Of a stretch of 64,000 nucleotides of DNA, positions 33,471-45,906 are shown one piece after another; position 1 is the first letter of the stretch, and every line of letters begins with the position of its first letter. Source of the stretch: Berberis thunbergii (taxonomy: Eukaryota > Streptophyta > Magnoliopsida > Ranunculales > Berberidaceae); assembly GCA_003290165.1 (NCBI GenBank), contig QNQO01000642.1, positions 372,001-436,000 on the forward strand, given 5' to 3'. A program made the translations under genes and the position numbers. The notes beneath the pieces are model-generated. The model searched no databases. It had not been told where the DNA came from and was given only the letters and a program-made list of their open reading frames with translations.

Positions 33471-35720
33471 CAGTTATGAACTTGTCGCAAGGACCGAGGC
33501 CCACAAAAGGATAATATGGGCATGGGGATGTTATTCTTTCTAGCATTGGTTGTTACTTGGTTCTTTGTGGATACTGGAACCTTGGTGGTATTGGAACTGT
33601 GCCAGTGGGACGATTGCGTTGGCTGCGCAATCCTTTTTCGATTTGAAATTTTGGTGAGTTTATTTTCATCCTCTTTCTTATAATTTTTGTATTGATTTTG
33701 ATTCCATCCATTTTGGGTTTTCTTATGTCATAAAATTCTTGATTAGGTTCTTTGTTGACATCCAGTGTTTAATATGGTATTGCTTGGAAATCAAACTTGA
33801 TGCTGTCAAGGTTGTTAGATTCGATTATTTATTCATTTCTTAGTATTTAGATTTGGTATGACTTTTGCTAATTGAGTAAACAATGCTACCATTGTTAGCA
33901 TGTTTATATGTCATCTAATGAAAACCCATTACTGGTGGCGCGTGACTCTCAAATATGTGTGTTTTGTATCTGGGAAAGCAATCGTTGCGCATCCATGTTT
34001 GTTCATCATTGTCCATTGGTGACCATTTTGACACGTTATGGGATTTCATTGATTCATGTCATTGAGGGAGTTATGGGGTTGTTTTTATGTTAACATTGGA
34101 AGGGGGATTATCTTAGGGCTAGTCATTTTAATTGGTGTATTTGTATACTGTATGTATATTGCTTGTATGGAAATGACGGGTTTTATTTCAGGTAATCTAG
34201 TTGTGAGATTTTAGGCATGTTTGAGAACGAGGTTGCCTTATTTGTGGTGTTTTGTGTTGCAAACGCTTGATCTTCAATATTTTTGATCTGTTTGATGTTT
34301 GAGATTTTCCTAGCTTGCTGAGTTCATGTTTGGGGTCACCCATGTTTATCATTTTATTGATTGGGTGTGACTTTGTTTAGTTGGTGTTTGGATGGTTGAT
34401 TAATATTAATGCATTGTGATAAATTTGGAGATTTGTATGCATATTGACTTATTTATGCATTATGAAGAATCAAGGAGTGGCTTGATTGCCAAATTGTTAC
34501 ATAGCATGATTAATGAATATACTATGTTTTCCCCAAAAATGTGGGTGAATTGATTGTGAATCAGTTGATGCATGACAAAATGTCGTTGTGGAGAAATTCT
34601 AAATTATTAAAAATAAATGAGATTGGTAAACCTTGATTTTTGAAAATATAAACCACTTGGAGTTGTATCACTTAGAACTACCACATCTCTTTTGTTTATT
34701 ATTTCCCCTCTCTTACTAGAGAAACTAAATGACCAGTGGGTCGTCTTGCGGAGTTGGGGCACCCATTTCTTACTAGAGAAACTAAAATAACCTTCGGGTT
34801 AGTCTTGCGAAAATGTGGTGGATTGTATGCCTAAAATAGGCTTTGATATTTATCCGTAAAAATGTGACGTGAGTTTATGCGCATTGATAGCCCAATGGTG
34901 GTTTTTGGTACTCATATAGTTAGGGGTATCCGCGATGCATCCCTGTATGTGATGTCCCCACTTAGGCATGGATGACGGAGTAGTCCTCATTTATATAAGA
35001 GAGGCCTACAGGCATGTATGTTCGGCACGGAGGTGGTGTGAATGTGGTATCGTCTAAGTGATCAATCCGTTAAAAAGATGAACCTAATTCAAATAAAAAG
35101 AATAAATGACGTTGCATTGTTTCTAATTCTTTTTATGCGGGATGGCAAGTCCACTAATATTTCTGCAGGTCCGACTTGCCATAGTCAACTCCTATAGGGT
35201 AAGTACAGGTAAATGCATATTTACATATTAGGATGATGATATGATTGCCTCGTTGAGGAAATAAATTCTTTGGACTGTGTTTTTTTGCATCACAACTTTG
35301 CCTCGTTGAGGAATTACCTATTGGTGTGATGGTTTGTTGTTTGTGTTTCGCTTGATGTTTATCACGTGCGATTTTATTAATTTTTGGGATGAAGATTTCT
35401 CACACCAGCTTTATTGCTGACCCAAGTGAGCTTTTGTTTCTAGGGATCATTCCTTTGGGAATGTAGCCGATTAGCTTTTCAGGTTCAGAGACTATTGAGC
35501 AGCGTTATGGGAGTTCCGCTAGTGGGACTAGCGACGTCAGTTTTTCCTGGTTAGAGTTTTGTTATAAATTTTAGTTTGTTCTATTTTTTTTAAACTATGT
35601 TTTAGTCGTTGCTGCTAAATGTTTCTGTTGTTATTGAATTTCACGTCCCGAGTTTTGGGGTAACGGATTTTCCTACGTGGATTTTAGGATTTCTTTTTTC
35701 TCGAAAATCGGGGCGTGACA

Positions 35721-36044
35721 GTTTGGAATCAGAGCATTTGGTTAGCCTAGGCTGAGGTAGAGTCTAGGTGATCCTCGAAATGTGGATATGGGTGTGTAGG
35801 AGTGTAAAAGTCTTTAGATGAAGTGACAAGGACGAACCTTAAAAACTTTAGTTTTGTTTCATTTTCTTCGTGAATCTCATGATGAGACTCCATTAACTTG
35901 TGTGTGCGCGAGTAATCTTATTTATAATGTCGATATTTGCGTGACATTATTTCGTATTATTTTTTTTGGGGCTTTGATATCCATAGTGTTCACTTAACAC
36001 TCTCAGTGAATCTCGGGACGAAATTCCTTTTGAGTTGTATATAA
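35721..36044 (+). other. Internal region 2 with primer site
   Basis: Starts GTTTGGAATCAGAGCATTTGG; the primer site has one change. Nearly identical to internal region 1. The pre-LTR hairpin is mutated on one side (AATCTCGGGACGAAATT). Confidence 0.8.
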
Positions 36045-36458
36045 TGTAACACCCCTACTTTTCCAATAACAATAAATAATTTATGTTTCTAAAATTCAAT
36101 TGAAATTGTGTTTCAAAATCTTCTTTTGTTTGACAACTAGTATTTTTCAAAATTCAACTAATTCTCTTACAATTCGAATCTCGGGACGAGATTCCATTTA
36201 ACGTGTGCATAATCTAACACCCCTAAATTTCATAAAGATAATTTATTTTATTTTTAATTAAATAAAATAGGGTTACATTTAATTGAATGTGAATTTAGAA
36301 ATTAGGGTTTATTTGGTGGGTTTAGAAGGTGGGTGCTTTCAGAAGTTCAGGGGGGGGGCGAATAGCCTCCCACCCTGTAAAGAGAAAACCCTCTTTTCTT
36401 TCTCATTCCTTCTTCTTTTCTCATTCTTCCTTCATCTTTTCCTTGTGTTTTCTTCACG

Positions 36459-36837
36459 ATGGCGGCGCTGAAAATGATGGTGCTGCTTGGTAGCAGCGTG
36501 GCAAGAATGGAAAGAGGAGGCGAAGCCGAAGCAGAAGAAGAGATGAAACACGTATACTCGGTTTGGGCAATCCCACCAGAAGACGTGAGAGAGAGGTTGA
36601 ATTATAATATGCATCTCTACTTTCTCATTTTCTGTGTTGGTCAGTGAGGTTAGAGAGCTTCAGACATTGGGCCTCATATGCCCGTTGTTGTTCATTTTCA
36701 TGGTTGAGGGCCTGGATAGATTGATTAATAGACCCAAGCAGCTAGGTACTTTCAAAATTGAGGAGAGTGTTTCTGTCTCTTATCTCCAATTCGTTGATGA
36801 CTTGTTTGTGCAATGTATTGACAGTTTCTTGTCATGA
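36459..36837 (+). pseudogene. Cyclic phosphodiesterase and LINE RT fragments, LTR copy 3
   Basis: KHVYSVWAIPPEDVRERL (36459-36647) followed by CPLLFIFMVEGLDRLINRPK and SVSYLQFVDDLFVQ (36642-36837). Confidence 0.55.
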
Positions 36838-36939
36838 TTGTGCTCCTTGGAGGGTTAGATTCCTTGTGGCCATGCTAAAAGGGATGCTTAGCTTTTGGTA
36901 TGAAGATAAGTCTGTGGAAGATGAACCTTTCTACTGTGG

Positions 36940-37610
36940 ATGAAGGTCATAGTAAGAAAGAATTGGCCAGTATTAGGGCTGTTCAATGGTGGATTTTCAA
37001 ATGGGAGTACTGAACAAAATTTGGAGGAGTTTACATGTGTGATGAAGTTTGGTGGCTCTTCGGTCGCCTCAGCTGATCGAATGAGGGAGGTTGCTAACCT
37101 TATTCTAAGTTTCCCTGAAGAGAGTCCCGTCATTGTTCTCTCTGCAATGGGCAAGACTACCAACAACCTCCTACAGGCTGGAGAAAAGGTTGTCACTTGT
37201 GGGGTTTCTCATGTATCTGAGTTGAATGAGTTGAGCTTCATTAAAGAATTACATCATAAGACAGTTGAAGAGCTTGGCATAGATAGGTCAACAATTTCAG
37301 CCCACTTGGAAGAGTTGGAGCAACTTCTAAAGGGAATTGCTATGACGAAAGAGTTGACCTCCTCGCACAAGAGACTATTTAGTTTCATTTGGAGAATGCA
37401 TGTCTACAAAAATATTTGCAGCTTATATGAATAAGATTGGTGTTAAAGCCCGCCAATATGATGCTTTTGATATTGGTTTTATAACAACAGACGACTTCAC
37501 AAATGCTGACCTATTGGAAGCAACTTATCCAGCCATTGCTGAGAGGTTGCATGGGGACTGGATTTGCTGATCCTGCAATTCCTATTGTTACTGGCTTTCT
37601 TGGCAAGGGA
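36940..37610 (+). pseudogene. Aspartokinase fragment, LTR copy 3
   Basis: FTCVMKFGGSSVASADRMRE begins at 37030, and the frame continues to SSHKRLFSFIW, where it leaves the aspartokinase frame as in copy 1. Downstream IGVKARQYDAFDIGFITTDD recovers in another frame. Confidence 0.8.
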
Positions 37611-40373
37611 TGGATGAGATCAGTTATGAACTTGTCGTAAGGACCGAGGCCCACAAAAGGATAATATGGGCATGGGGATGTTATTCTTTCTAGCATTGGT
37701 TGTTACTTGGTTCTCTGTGGATACTGGAACCTTGGTGGTATTGGAACTGTGCCAGTGGGACGATTACGTTGGCTGCGCAATCCTTTTTCGATTTGAAATT
37801 TTGGTGAGTTTATTTTCATCCTCTTTTTTATAATTTTTGTATTGATTTTGATTCCATCCATTTTGGGTTTTCTTATGTCATAAAATTCTTGATCAGGTTC
37901 TTTGTTGACATCCATTGTTTAATATGGTATTGCTTGGAAATCAAACTTGATGCTGTCAAGGTTGTTAGATTCGATTATTTATTCATTTCTTAGTATTTAG
38001 ATTTGGTATTACTTTTGCTAATTGAGTAAACAATGCTACCATTGTTAGCATGTTTATATGTCATCTAATGAAAACCCATTACTGGTGGCGCGTGACTCTC
38101 AAATTTGTGTGTTTTGTATCTGGGAAAGCAATCGTTGTGCATCCATGTTTGTTCATCATTGTCCATTGGTGACCATTTTGACTGGTTATGGGATTTCATT
38201 GATTCATGTCATTGAGGGAGTTATGGGGTTGTTTGATTTATGTGATGGCAACATGTGTGGAAGTAACCCATTTGAAGTTGTATTAGGGAGAGAAAGAGGT
38301 TGATGATAGGAAACATTGAAGGATTAAATTGAATCCATACTGTTGTGAAGAATTTTCATGTTAACATTGGAATGGGGATTATCTTAGGGCTAGTCATTTT
38401 AATTGGTGTATTTGTATACTGTATGTATATTGCTTGTATGAAAATGACGGGTTTCATTTCACGTAATCCAGTTGTGAGATTTTAGGCATGTTTGAGAATG
38501 AGGTTGCCTTATTTGTGGTGTTTTGTGTTGCAAACGCTTGATCTCCAATATTTTTGATCTGTTTGATGTGTGAGATTTTCCTAGCTTGCTGAGTTCATGT
38601 TTGGGGTCACTCATGTTTACCATTTTATTGATTGGGTGTGAATTTGTTTGGTTGGTGTTTGGATGGTTGATGAATATTAATGCATTGTGATAAATTTGGA
38701 GATTTGTATGCATATTGACTTGTTTATGCATTATGAAGAATCAAGGAGTGGCTTGATTGCCATATTGTTACATAGCATGATTAATGAATATGCTATGTTT
38801 TCCCCAAAAATGTGGGTGAATAGATTGTGAATCAATTGATGCATGACAAAATGTCATTGTGGAGAAATTCTAAATTATTAAAAATAAATGAGATTGGTAA
38901 ACCTTGATTTCTGAAAATATAAACCACTTGAAGTTGTATCACTTAGAACTACCACATCTCTTTTGTTTATTATTTTCACTCTCTTACTAGAGAAACTAAA
39001 TGACCAGTGGGTCGTCTTGCGGAGTTGGGGCACCCATTTCTTACTAGAGAAACTAAAATAACCTTCGGGTTAGTCTTGCGGAAATGTGGTGGATTGTATG
39101 CCTAAAATAGGCTTTGATATTTATCCGTAAAAAATGTGACGTGAGTTTATGCGCATGGATAGCTCAAGGGTGGCTTTTGGCACTCATATAGTTAGGGGTA
39201 TCCGCGATGCAAGCTTGTATGTGATGTCCCCACTTAGGCATGGATGACGGAGTAGTCCTCCTTTATATGAGAGAGGCATACGAGCATGTATGTTCGGCAC
39301 GGAGGTGGTGCGAATGTGGTATCGTCTAAGTGATCAATCCGTTAAAAAGATGAACCTAATTCAAATAAAAAGAATAAATGACGTTGCATTGTTTCTAATT
39401 CTTTTTATGCAGGATGGCAAGTCCACTAATATTTCTGCAGGTCTGACTTGCCATAGTCAACTCCTTTAGGGTAAGTACAGGTAAATGCATATTTACATAT
39501 TAGGATTATGATATGATTGCCTCGTTGATGAACTAAATTCTTTGGACTGTGTTTTCTTGCATCACACCTTTGCCTCGTTGAGGAACTACCTATTGGTGTG
39601 ATGGTTTGTTGTTTGTGTTTCGCTTGATGTTTATCACGTGCAATTTTATTGATTTTTGGGATGAAGATTTCTCACACCAGCTTTATTGCTGACCCAAGTG
39701 AGCTTTTGCTTCTTGGGTATATTCCTTTGGGAATGTAGCCGATTAGCTTTTCAGGTTCAGAGACTGTTGAGCAGCGTTATGGGAGTTCTGCTAGTGGGAC
39801 TAGCGACGTCAGTTTTTCCTAGTTAGAGTTTTGTTATAAATTTTAGTTTGTTCTATTTTTTTAAACTATGTTTTAGTCGTTGCTGCTAAATGTTTCTATT
39901 GTTATTGAATTTCACGTTCCGAGTTTTGGGGAAACGGATTTTCCTACGTAGATTTTAGGATTTCGTTTTTCTCGAAAATCGGGGCGTGACATTGGGTTTG
40001 TCTACACAACGAGGGAAGGGGCGAGGAAACCAATGAGGGAGGGGGTGAAGCCGTTCACCCTGTTCGAGATGTGTGAAAGCGCCTCAAGATACGTGCTTTC
40101 ACACATCTCGAGGGTGTGAACGACTTCCCCCCCCCCTCCCTCGCTGGTTTCCTCGGTGGTTCCCTCACCATTTAGAATTTCCCCAGTTCGTATGACTTGG
40201 AACAAGAATGTTCCTTGTAGGGTGCCTATGAATCTGTTGTTTGCCAGTGAGGGAATCGATCTCTGTGGGAAGTCATGGCAGGGATTGTGTCCTATAAACC
40301 CAGAAATTTGTTGCAAATAAATTAGTTTATGGAGGTTGACTACCCGTAATCAAATTTTAAAGGTTTACTTCCG

Positions 40374-41645
40374 TGGTATCAGATCAGGAGTTCCTGCAAT
40401 GGCCGAAGCCATTCAAAATGCAAAATTAAACAAGATGATGAATTTGTCAAGGGAGACGACAGAACACCATGGTAGGATTTTGCAAGATTTAATGGAGAAA
40501 TTGACTACTACAGATTCCAAAATTGAAAACATTTTTAGTAGTCTTAATTTTTGTAATAACCTTAAAAACAATTTTACTTTTGAGCTGTAACTATCCACCA
40601 AACAATTTTACGCATTTTCACAAACAAAGTGATACAATAAGTGTGCTATAAGTGATACTATTTATGGTGATCCAATTTATTGTAACATTTTTTTTGTGTA
40701 ACTATTTTTCATTTTTTTTACTAAACTTAGCTTTGACTTGAAATTGTTTGGTGAATTTTTACGACTGAAAAGTATTACTGTTTTGAGAGTTGTTACACTA
40801 GCAGCCCAATTCGAGGAGTTGGCCAAATGACTCAAACTTTCACGATGAGTTGTTTTCAGAGGTTTGAATGAGGAAATCCGTAAAAGAGTCCAAAAGGAGA
40901 AACTTTCATTGGGTTGGCTCACTTCCAAAAGGATAAAGTGGTGATCGAATGGTGGAAAAGACAACATGGACCTAATGTTTCTAAAACCAATTCTGGATTG
41001 AACAAACAATCCACCACCCCACCGGTCAAACACTTAACCCTGGTGGAAATGAAAGAAAGGAGAAAACGAGCATTTTTTATAATTGTGACAAGAAGTTTGC
41101 ACTAAACCACAAATGCACGGTACAAAGATTGTTTCTTATGGAGGGAAATTGGCCAGATGAGGACGAAAACCAAGGGGAATATGATGATGCTCCGTAAAAT
41201 ATGGAAGAAGATGATTTTACTCAAGCACCAGAAATTTCCTTACATGCTATTGTACAGAACCAATAACCACAAACAATGAAAATCAAAGGGCGACCAAACA
41301 AGGCTTCTACTATGGTACTGGTGGACTCTGGATGTACTCATAACTTCCTTGATTCCCATATTGTTCACAAAAGTGGGTGATATGTTTGTTATACATGAAG
41401 GAAACTTCCAGGTGATTGTTGCAAATGGCGAATGAGTTCCTTGTCAAGGCCTTTGTGTGGATGTTACACTAATCACGCAAGGCGTTCATTGTGTCAAATT
41501 TCTCTGTCCTTCAACATGGGTGATATGAGCAATGTTAGGTGCTCAATGGTTGCAAAGGCTTGGTCCTATTACATGGGATTTCTCAAATCTAACTATGACC
41601 TTCACTTTGGGAGGAGAATCTTATGCGTTCGCAGATAAGGATGCG
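40374..41645 (+). pseudogene. Decayed Ty3-gypsy gag-protease remnant
   Basis: TGGTATCAGATC (40374-40385) resembles a Met primer site. From ATG 40399 the frame MAEAIQNAKLNKMMNLSRE resembles a gypsy gag start, stopping at 40590. Later frames give FEELAK, TSK..IEWWKR and, from about 41240, EISLHAIVQNQ and MVLVDSGCTHNFLDSHIV, the retropepsin-like motif (DSG.THNFLD) of plant gypsy elements. QWLQRLGPITWDFSNLTMTF at 41530-41590 is the region linking protease to reverse transcriptase. Stops are frequent, and LTRs were not found. Confidence 0.65.
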
Positions 41646-42004
41646 AAGATGATCACTAATTGAAAGAGTTACAACATGATTTTACAAATTTCAAACATCT
41701 CTGAAATTGGTACTATCCCGGTTGGTACTAGTACGAGACAGTGCCAATTTGGTATCCTACCATGATTTTTTATTTCTTTTTATGAAAAATGAACAAAAGC
41801 AATCATAACTTTATGAAATCCAAGTGGTAGTACAAGAAAAAGGGTATAATAAAACTGACAAATACATTGAAGGATAGGCGCTAAAAGAAACTATTACAGC
41901 TCTATGCAATAAACCCCACTTTGATTTCTTGCATACAAACATCAGCTCCAACAAAACTCCCCATCATGTCTCTATTTGGATGTTTTTTTTTTACACTTGT
42001 TCTA

Positions 42005-42165
42005 ACTCAACCAACCCCAAAGTTTTGATGAAATGAAATGCCTCCTACTCCTGTGCTTTGAAGCGGGGAACCAAACCAACCCCAAAATTCTTCAGAAATG
42101 AAATGCCTCCTATTCCCGTGCCTTGAAGAGGAACCAAACCAACCCCAAAGTTCTAATTCAAACCA
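42005..42165. repeat. 63-bp tandem repeat, about 2.5 copies
   Basis: CCAACCCCAAAGTT...GAAATGAAATGCCTCCTA...TTGAAG(C)GGGGAACCAAA recurs at about 42009, 42073 and, partially, 42137. Confidence 0.75.
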
Positions 42166-42829
42166 ACCTAGAGGAAATATCAAATAAGTTACTAAAATAT
42201 ACTTATTATAAATTAATTAAATAATAAAATATATTTTTCTATTCGGTACACTTTACTTAGTTTTTCAATAACTATAACTAGAATTGTTTTGATATGGTTC
42301 GGTTTCATACTGATTTGGCAAGAATAATGGATGGGATCAAGGCGATATGGCATCCTCTCTCCGACTGTTACTTTTCTTTTGAAATTTAGAGGACGTGTTA
42401 ATTGGGAAGCCTAAACTCCTTTGTAGCCTTCTAAAAAGTTTATCATGGAAACACATGTATATCTTAATACAAGCTTAAACCAACTTTTTTTTTTAATGAG
42501 AAAAGGCATCATAAATTTATTTCTCAGACTATATCTTGAAATCAAACATACGTCTTACAGATAAATAATCTTCTCCTAAACATACAAGTTTAAACAACTA
42601 AAATTACATCAAGAATTTTTACTTATCTTGAGAATTTCTCGAGAATAAATTTGTGTTTATTTTGACTTTGGTTCCTGTAGTTTATATTGTATATGGAGAG
42701 ATTCTAGATGTCGAGGAAATGGGCGAGGAAATAGGCGAGGGATGGTGGAGCGCACGTGTATTGAAAAAAAAATGCGGGAAATCAAAAATTTGGGGGAGAA
42801 GGAGGAGGGAATGGCCGAACTCTTCATTC

Positions 42830-44067
42830 TCAAAGTTTAGAGCCAGCCCTCCCTCTCCCTCTCCCCACTTTCAGACTCGAAGAAAAGCTCTCTCCAACTG
42901 AAAAATTCAACCGAAGGTAAGTCTCCCCTTCATCTTCACCTTCTTTCTAGGGTTTCTCTCTCTCTCGTTGTTGCTTCTCTAGGGTTTCTTTCTAGGTTCT
43001 AGATCTAGGGTTTCTCTCTCTCGTTGTTGCTTCTCTTCTTCTTCTTCACATTCTTTCTGTGTTTGTTGTTGTTGTTGATGTTTGGGGTTTGCTAGTTAGG
43101 GTTCGGATTTAGGGGGGCGTTTCTGATTAATTTGTTACTCATATTTGATTAATTTTTTCTGATTTAAAATGGGTTGAAATTGTTTTGTTGTAATTTCAGT
43201 TATTTCTTGTCTGGGTTGATTTAGCTTTCGAGTGATTGACTGATTGAAGAGTGATTTGTGTGTTTGATTTGGATTGAATTCAGTGAGGTTCAGCTTGATC
43301 TGATTGAGGTTGAGTTTGATATTTTTACTTGTATGCATGTTTATAGTAAATATGTGCCCTCAGTTGATTTGTAATGTTCTTCCCAAAAATGGGTTTCGTT
43401 TTCCTTCACTGTTATTGTTGCAGAAGTTGCAGATTTGCTACAAAAGTTGTCCCTTGAATCTCATACCAAGACTATTCAAGTGACTGATGCCACCAAGAAG
43501 GTAAATTAATTAAAGGTCTAGATTGGTTTCTCATGAATTACCATAGAATTTGCAGATTGTTGTTTTGATTTTGTTCATGATGTATGGATTTGTGTTAGGT
43601 GATTGGTGTATTTAGTTAGAATTGTTTTGGTGATGTTTAACTTTTAACACTTGACTTTTTATGATGACAGTCATCTGGCTTGCAACGAGGGTCAGTTGAT
43701 GATAAAGAAGCAAATGGGACAATCCATCTGACTGAGTGGTCCACGACCCCTATGGTGCCGGACTTCACAGATCTTGCGATGTGTTATTATCCTAGTGGTT
43801 ATCCATCCACTGCTTATTACTATGGTGGTAAGTTGATGTCATAAATACTGTTATATAAATGTTGTCTTCAAATCTAGTTTGCAATTTGCAATTTGCAATT
43901 ATCCATTGCTGATAATTGTGTGGAAGGAATAACAACCTTCATAGTTTTGTTTGTGTTTTCATTCTCAACATTGTTGGTGTTGATGATTTTTAGGTTACGA
44001 TGGGTCTATGAATGATTGGGACGATGGCTCTAGATATGTAAATCCAGATGGAGTAGACATGTGCCAA
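42830..44067 (+). pseudogene. YTH/ECT-type m6A reader 5' gene fragment, left arm
   Basis: Four exon-like blocks with GT-AG borders: a leader ending 42916, then 43424-43500, 43671-43827 and 43994-44067. The joined reading gives ADLLQKLSLESHTKTIQV, EWSTTPMVPDFTDLAMCYYP, PSTAYYYGGYDGSMNDW and YVNPDGVDM. These resemble the N-terminal low-complexity part of plant ECT proteins (ADLLQKLSLD, ...YVNPEGVDM). ECTs bind m6A in mRNA through a C-terminal YTH domain, which is absent here. No start codon is evident in the leader, so the fragment is probably non-coding. Keeping introns means DNA-level capture. Confidence 0.72.
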
Positions 44068-44114
44068 GTAAGTTAAAGCTTGTCCATAATTGTGGTTCTT
44101 ATGTTTGCGATGAT

Positions 44115-44440
44115 GGTGCATGTGTTAGGTGACGATTTGGAATTTGACAAGTCAATAACTTCCACATGTATTCTAGTAATTATAATTCATAACTCATTAT
44201 ATTTGATTGATTTTGGTTGGAGACTAGGTCTACACGGATGTCTTTTTGAAAGTGATACTGATGAGTTTAGGTATATTAACTGGAAGTTTTAATCTAAATG
44301 TGCAACATAAAGCTAATACTGAGGCCTTAGTTTTTAGAGCTTATATTTTGAGTGGGAATTTTCCATGTTTCAGTCCATCACATAATCTCTATTATTGAGC
44401 TTATATATTGGGAAAAGATAGTTAAAAAAATGAGAGTAAA
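44115..44440. other. Left-arm-only segment
   Basis: After GTGCATGTGTTAGG the left arm carries about 320 bp not present in the right arm. Both arms then share AACTTTGTAAGATTTA(C/T)CGAGG. It is either an insertion in the left arm or a deletion in the right arm. Confidence 0.65.
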
Positions 44441-44719
44441 CTTTGTAAGATTTACCGAGGCTACTGATTCTAGTCTATTATTTACCGAGGGTTATATATG
44501 GTGGTGCATGTGTGACCTTTTAGTATTTATTTACGTATTTATATGTTGCCTTGTGGGCATCAGTAGAATTTTTGTGAATCTCATACTGACCTGCGTATAT
44601 TTTATGAGTTCTCTTGATTTGTGTTTTTGGTGAGAGATTAGTATAACTTTCAAGGCTTGTTGTCCATCATCTTAGTGTGTATGGATGATGCATCCATTTC
44701 TAATAATGTAGTTTTCTTT

Positions 44720-44945
44720 GGCAGTGTCGCTCACCCAACTCTCGGGATTCCGGAGGGTTTGATCCAATAGATGTATAACCACAGCCAAGGTGTCTCAAAG
44801 GAAGGTCTTAGCTTGTACATTAATCAGAAACTTTTTAAGACCATGAATGGAACTGTTCAGTATCTTAGATATGCAGAGAGAGCGTACTTCATCATCCTTG
44901 TTGAGTTCCCCTTGGTTCACCGTCGCACCCGAGGTGACAAATGAG
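44720..44945 (+). pseudogene. Unidentified exon-like fragment in the Pack-MULE loop
   Basis: After a TTCTTTGGCAG acceptor-like site the frame reads VAHPTLGIPEGLIQ, a stop, then MYNHSQGVSKEGLSLYINQK and LFKTMNGTVQYLRYAERAYF, ending at RRTRGDK-stop. The composition looks like real protein, but I do not recognise the family. Possibly a third captured host fragment. Confidence 0.35.
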
Positions 44946-45906
44946 ATCTAACTATCATCATTATTTCACAATAAACCTCAACAACCTGACTTGGCGGTGT
45001 ATTTACTTCGGAGAATAGCTTGTTCAAAGATTCAGGTGGGAGTGTGTGTTTGCTCAGGAGAATAGCTTGCTGAAGACTTGGGTAGGAGACCAAGACGTCT
45101 TGAAAGACTCTAGTTGACCAAGACGTTGGCTTCTTATTTGGAAATGTTACTTGGTTCACAACATACTCAAACACTGTAAAGTGAGTGTTGTAAATTGCGA
45201 TATTTCTTTGTACATTATTATAAGTCTTGGTGAGTTCAAGTAAATCATAAAATTTCTACTGATGCTTTCACATTCTATAGAGGATCATTTTCAAAACTTT
45301 TCAAACTGTGAAAGTTCTTCCTGGTAATGGACCTTTTCAAAGCTGAAAACTTTTGTCTATATGGTTGATTTGATCAGGCTTAACTTTGGATTAAACATGG
45401 GCTAGTGCCCCTGACCCGCATGACTTGCACCCACGAATGGGGGTCTTATTGTTAATGCACTTTTAACTTATTAATATAAATTATGTTACGGATCTTATAA
45501 AGGTGCTGTGCGAGGTGAAGCATTGCTAACAACAAAACAATGGCAGCTGTAGGTGAAGCCCTTCACTAACAACTCTTACAAAGCTTTCAATTGTAATAGA
45601 TCATTCTGTCAGAGTTTTTACCAATTGTTGTTGATCATACAGTACAACTTAAAGATCAATCAACAAAATACAACATTAAAAATTCAGACGTTGTTTATAT
45701 GATGAAGGCTTTGCTACTTTTTTTCTACTTGACAACAACATTTTAACGCTTGTAGCAATAAAAGAATTTTCCTAAACACAATTCTTGCCAAAATTATGGT
45801 ATTCACGGCGACAACAAAATCGTCATCACCTTAAGTTACATGTTCAGTTTGTAATGAGAGTGCTAAATCTTTCTAATAAGTGGACGAAATTCTGACACTA
45901 TACATC

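Larger units (their letters stand above)
31889..35720 (+). repeat. LTR copy 2 (3,832 bp)
   Basis: Starts TATAACACCCC (TG changed to TA). Compared with copies 1 and 3 it lacks about 125 bp at 34082-34083 (between ATGGGGTTGTTT and TATGTTAACATTGG), probably a deletion at short repeats. Confidence 0.85.
27599..39991 (+). mobile_element. Tandem LTR array: LTR-int-LTR-int-LTR with giant LTRs
   Basis: Three 3.8-4.0-kb copies beginning TGTAACACCCC (TATAACACCCC in copy 2) and ending GGGGCGTGACA are separated by two internal regions of about 323 bp, each starting with a Met-tRNA primer site. The array is flanked by TAGGG (27594-27598) and TTGGG (39992-39996), a 5-bp TSD with one change. No gag or pol is encoded. 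Ends and primer site resemble gypsy chromoviruses of plants (TGTAACACCCC...GTGACA). Copies are highly similar, suggesting recent formation. Confidence 0.85.
36045..39991 (+). repeat. LTR copy 3 (3,947 bp)
   Basis: Starts TGTAACACCCC and ends GGGGCGTGACA at 39991, with no internal region after it. It has a mutated TATA box, a mutated second start (TCTAACACCCC at 36213) and a small deletion near 36973 in the leader of the aspartokinase fragment. Confidence 0.85.
27587..40192. mobile_element. MULE-type MITE split by the LTR array
   Basis: The MITE right part is 39994-40183 with a GC-rich palindrome (around CACATCTCGAGG) and right end (reverse complement) GGGAAATTCTAAATGG. Its left end reads GGGTTTGTCTACACAACGAGG. 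The array is inserted after its first three bases, so GGG also stands at 27596-27598. Its 9-bp TSDs are CAATTCGTA (27587-27595) and CAGTTCGTA (40184-40192), one mismatch. Only about 190 bp are MITE sequence. Confidence 0.75.

Noticed and set aside
42653..42901. 82-residue frame across the Pack-MULE left terminus
   Set aside because: It reads through the inverted terminal repeat and the leader; the mirror frame exists at the right end only because of the palindrome.
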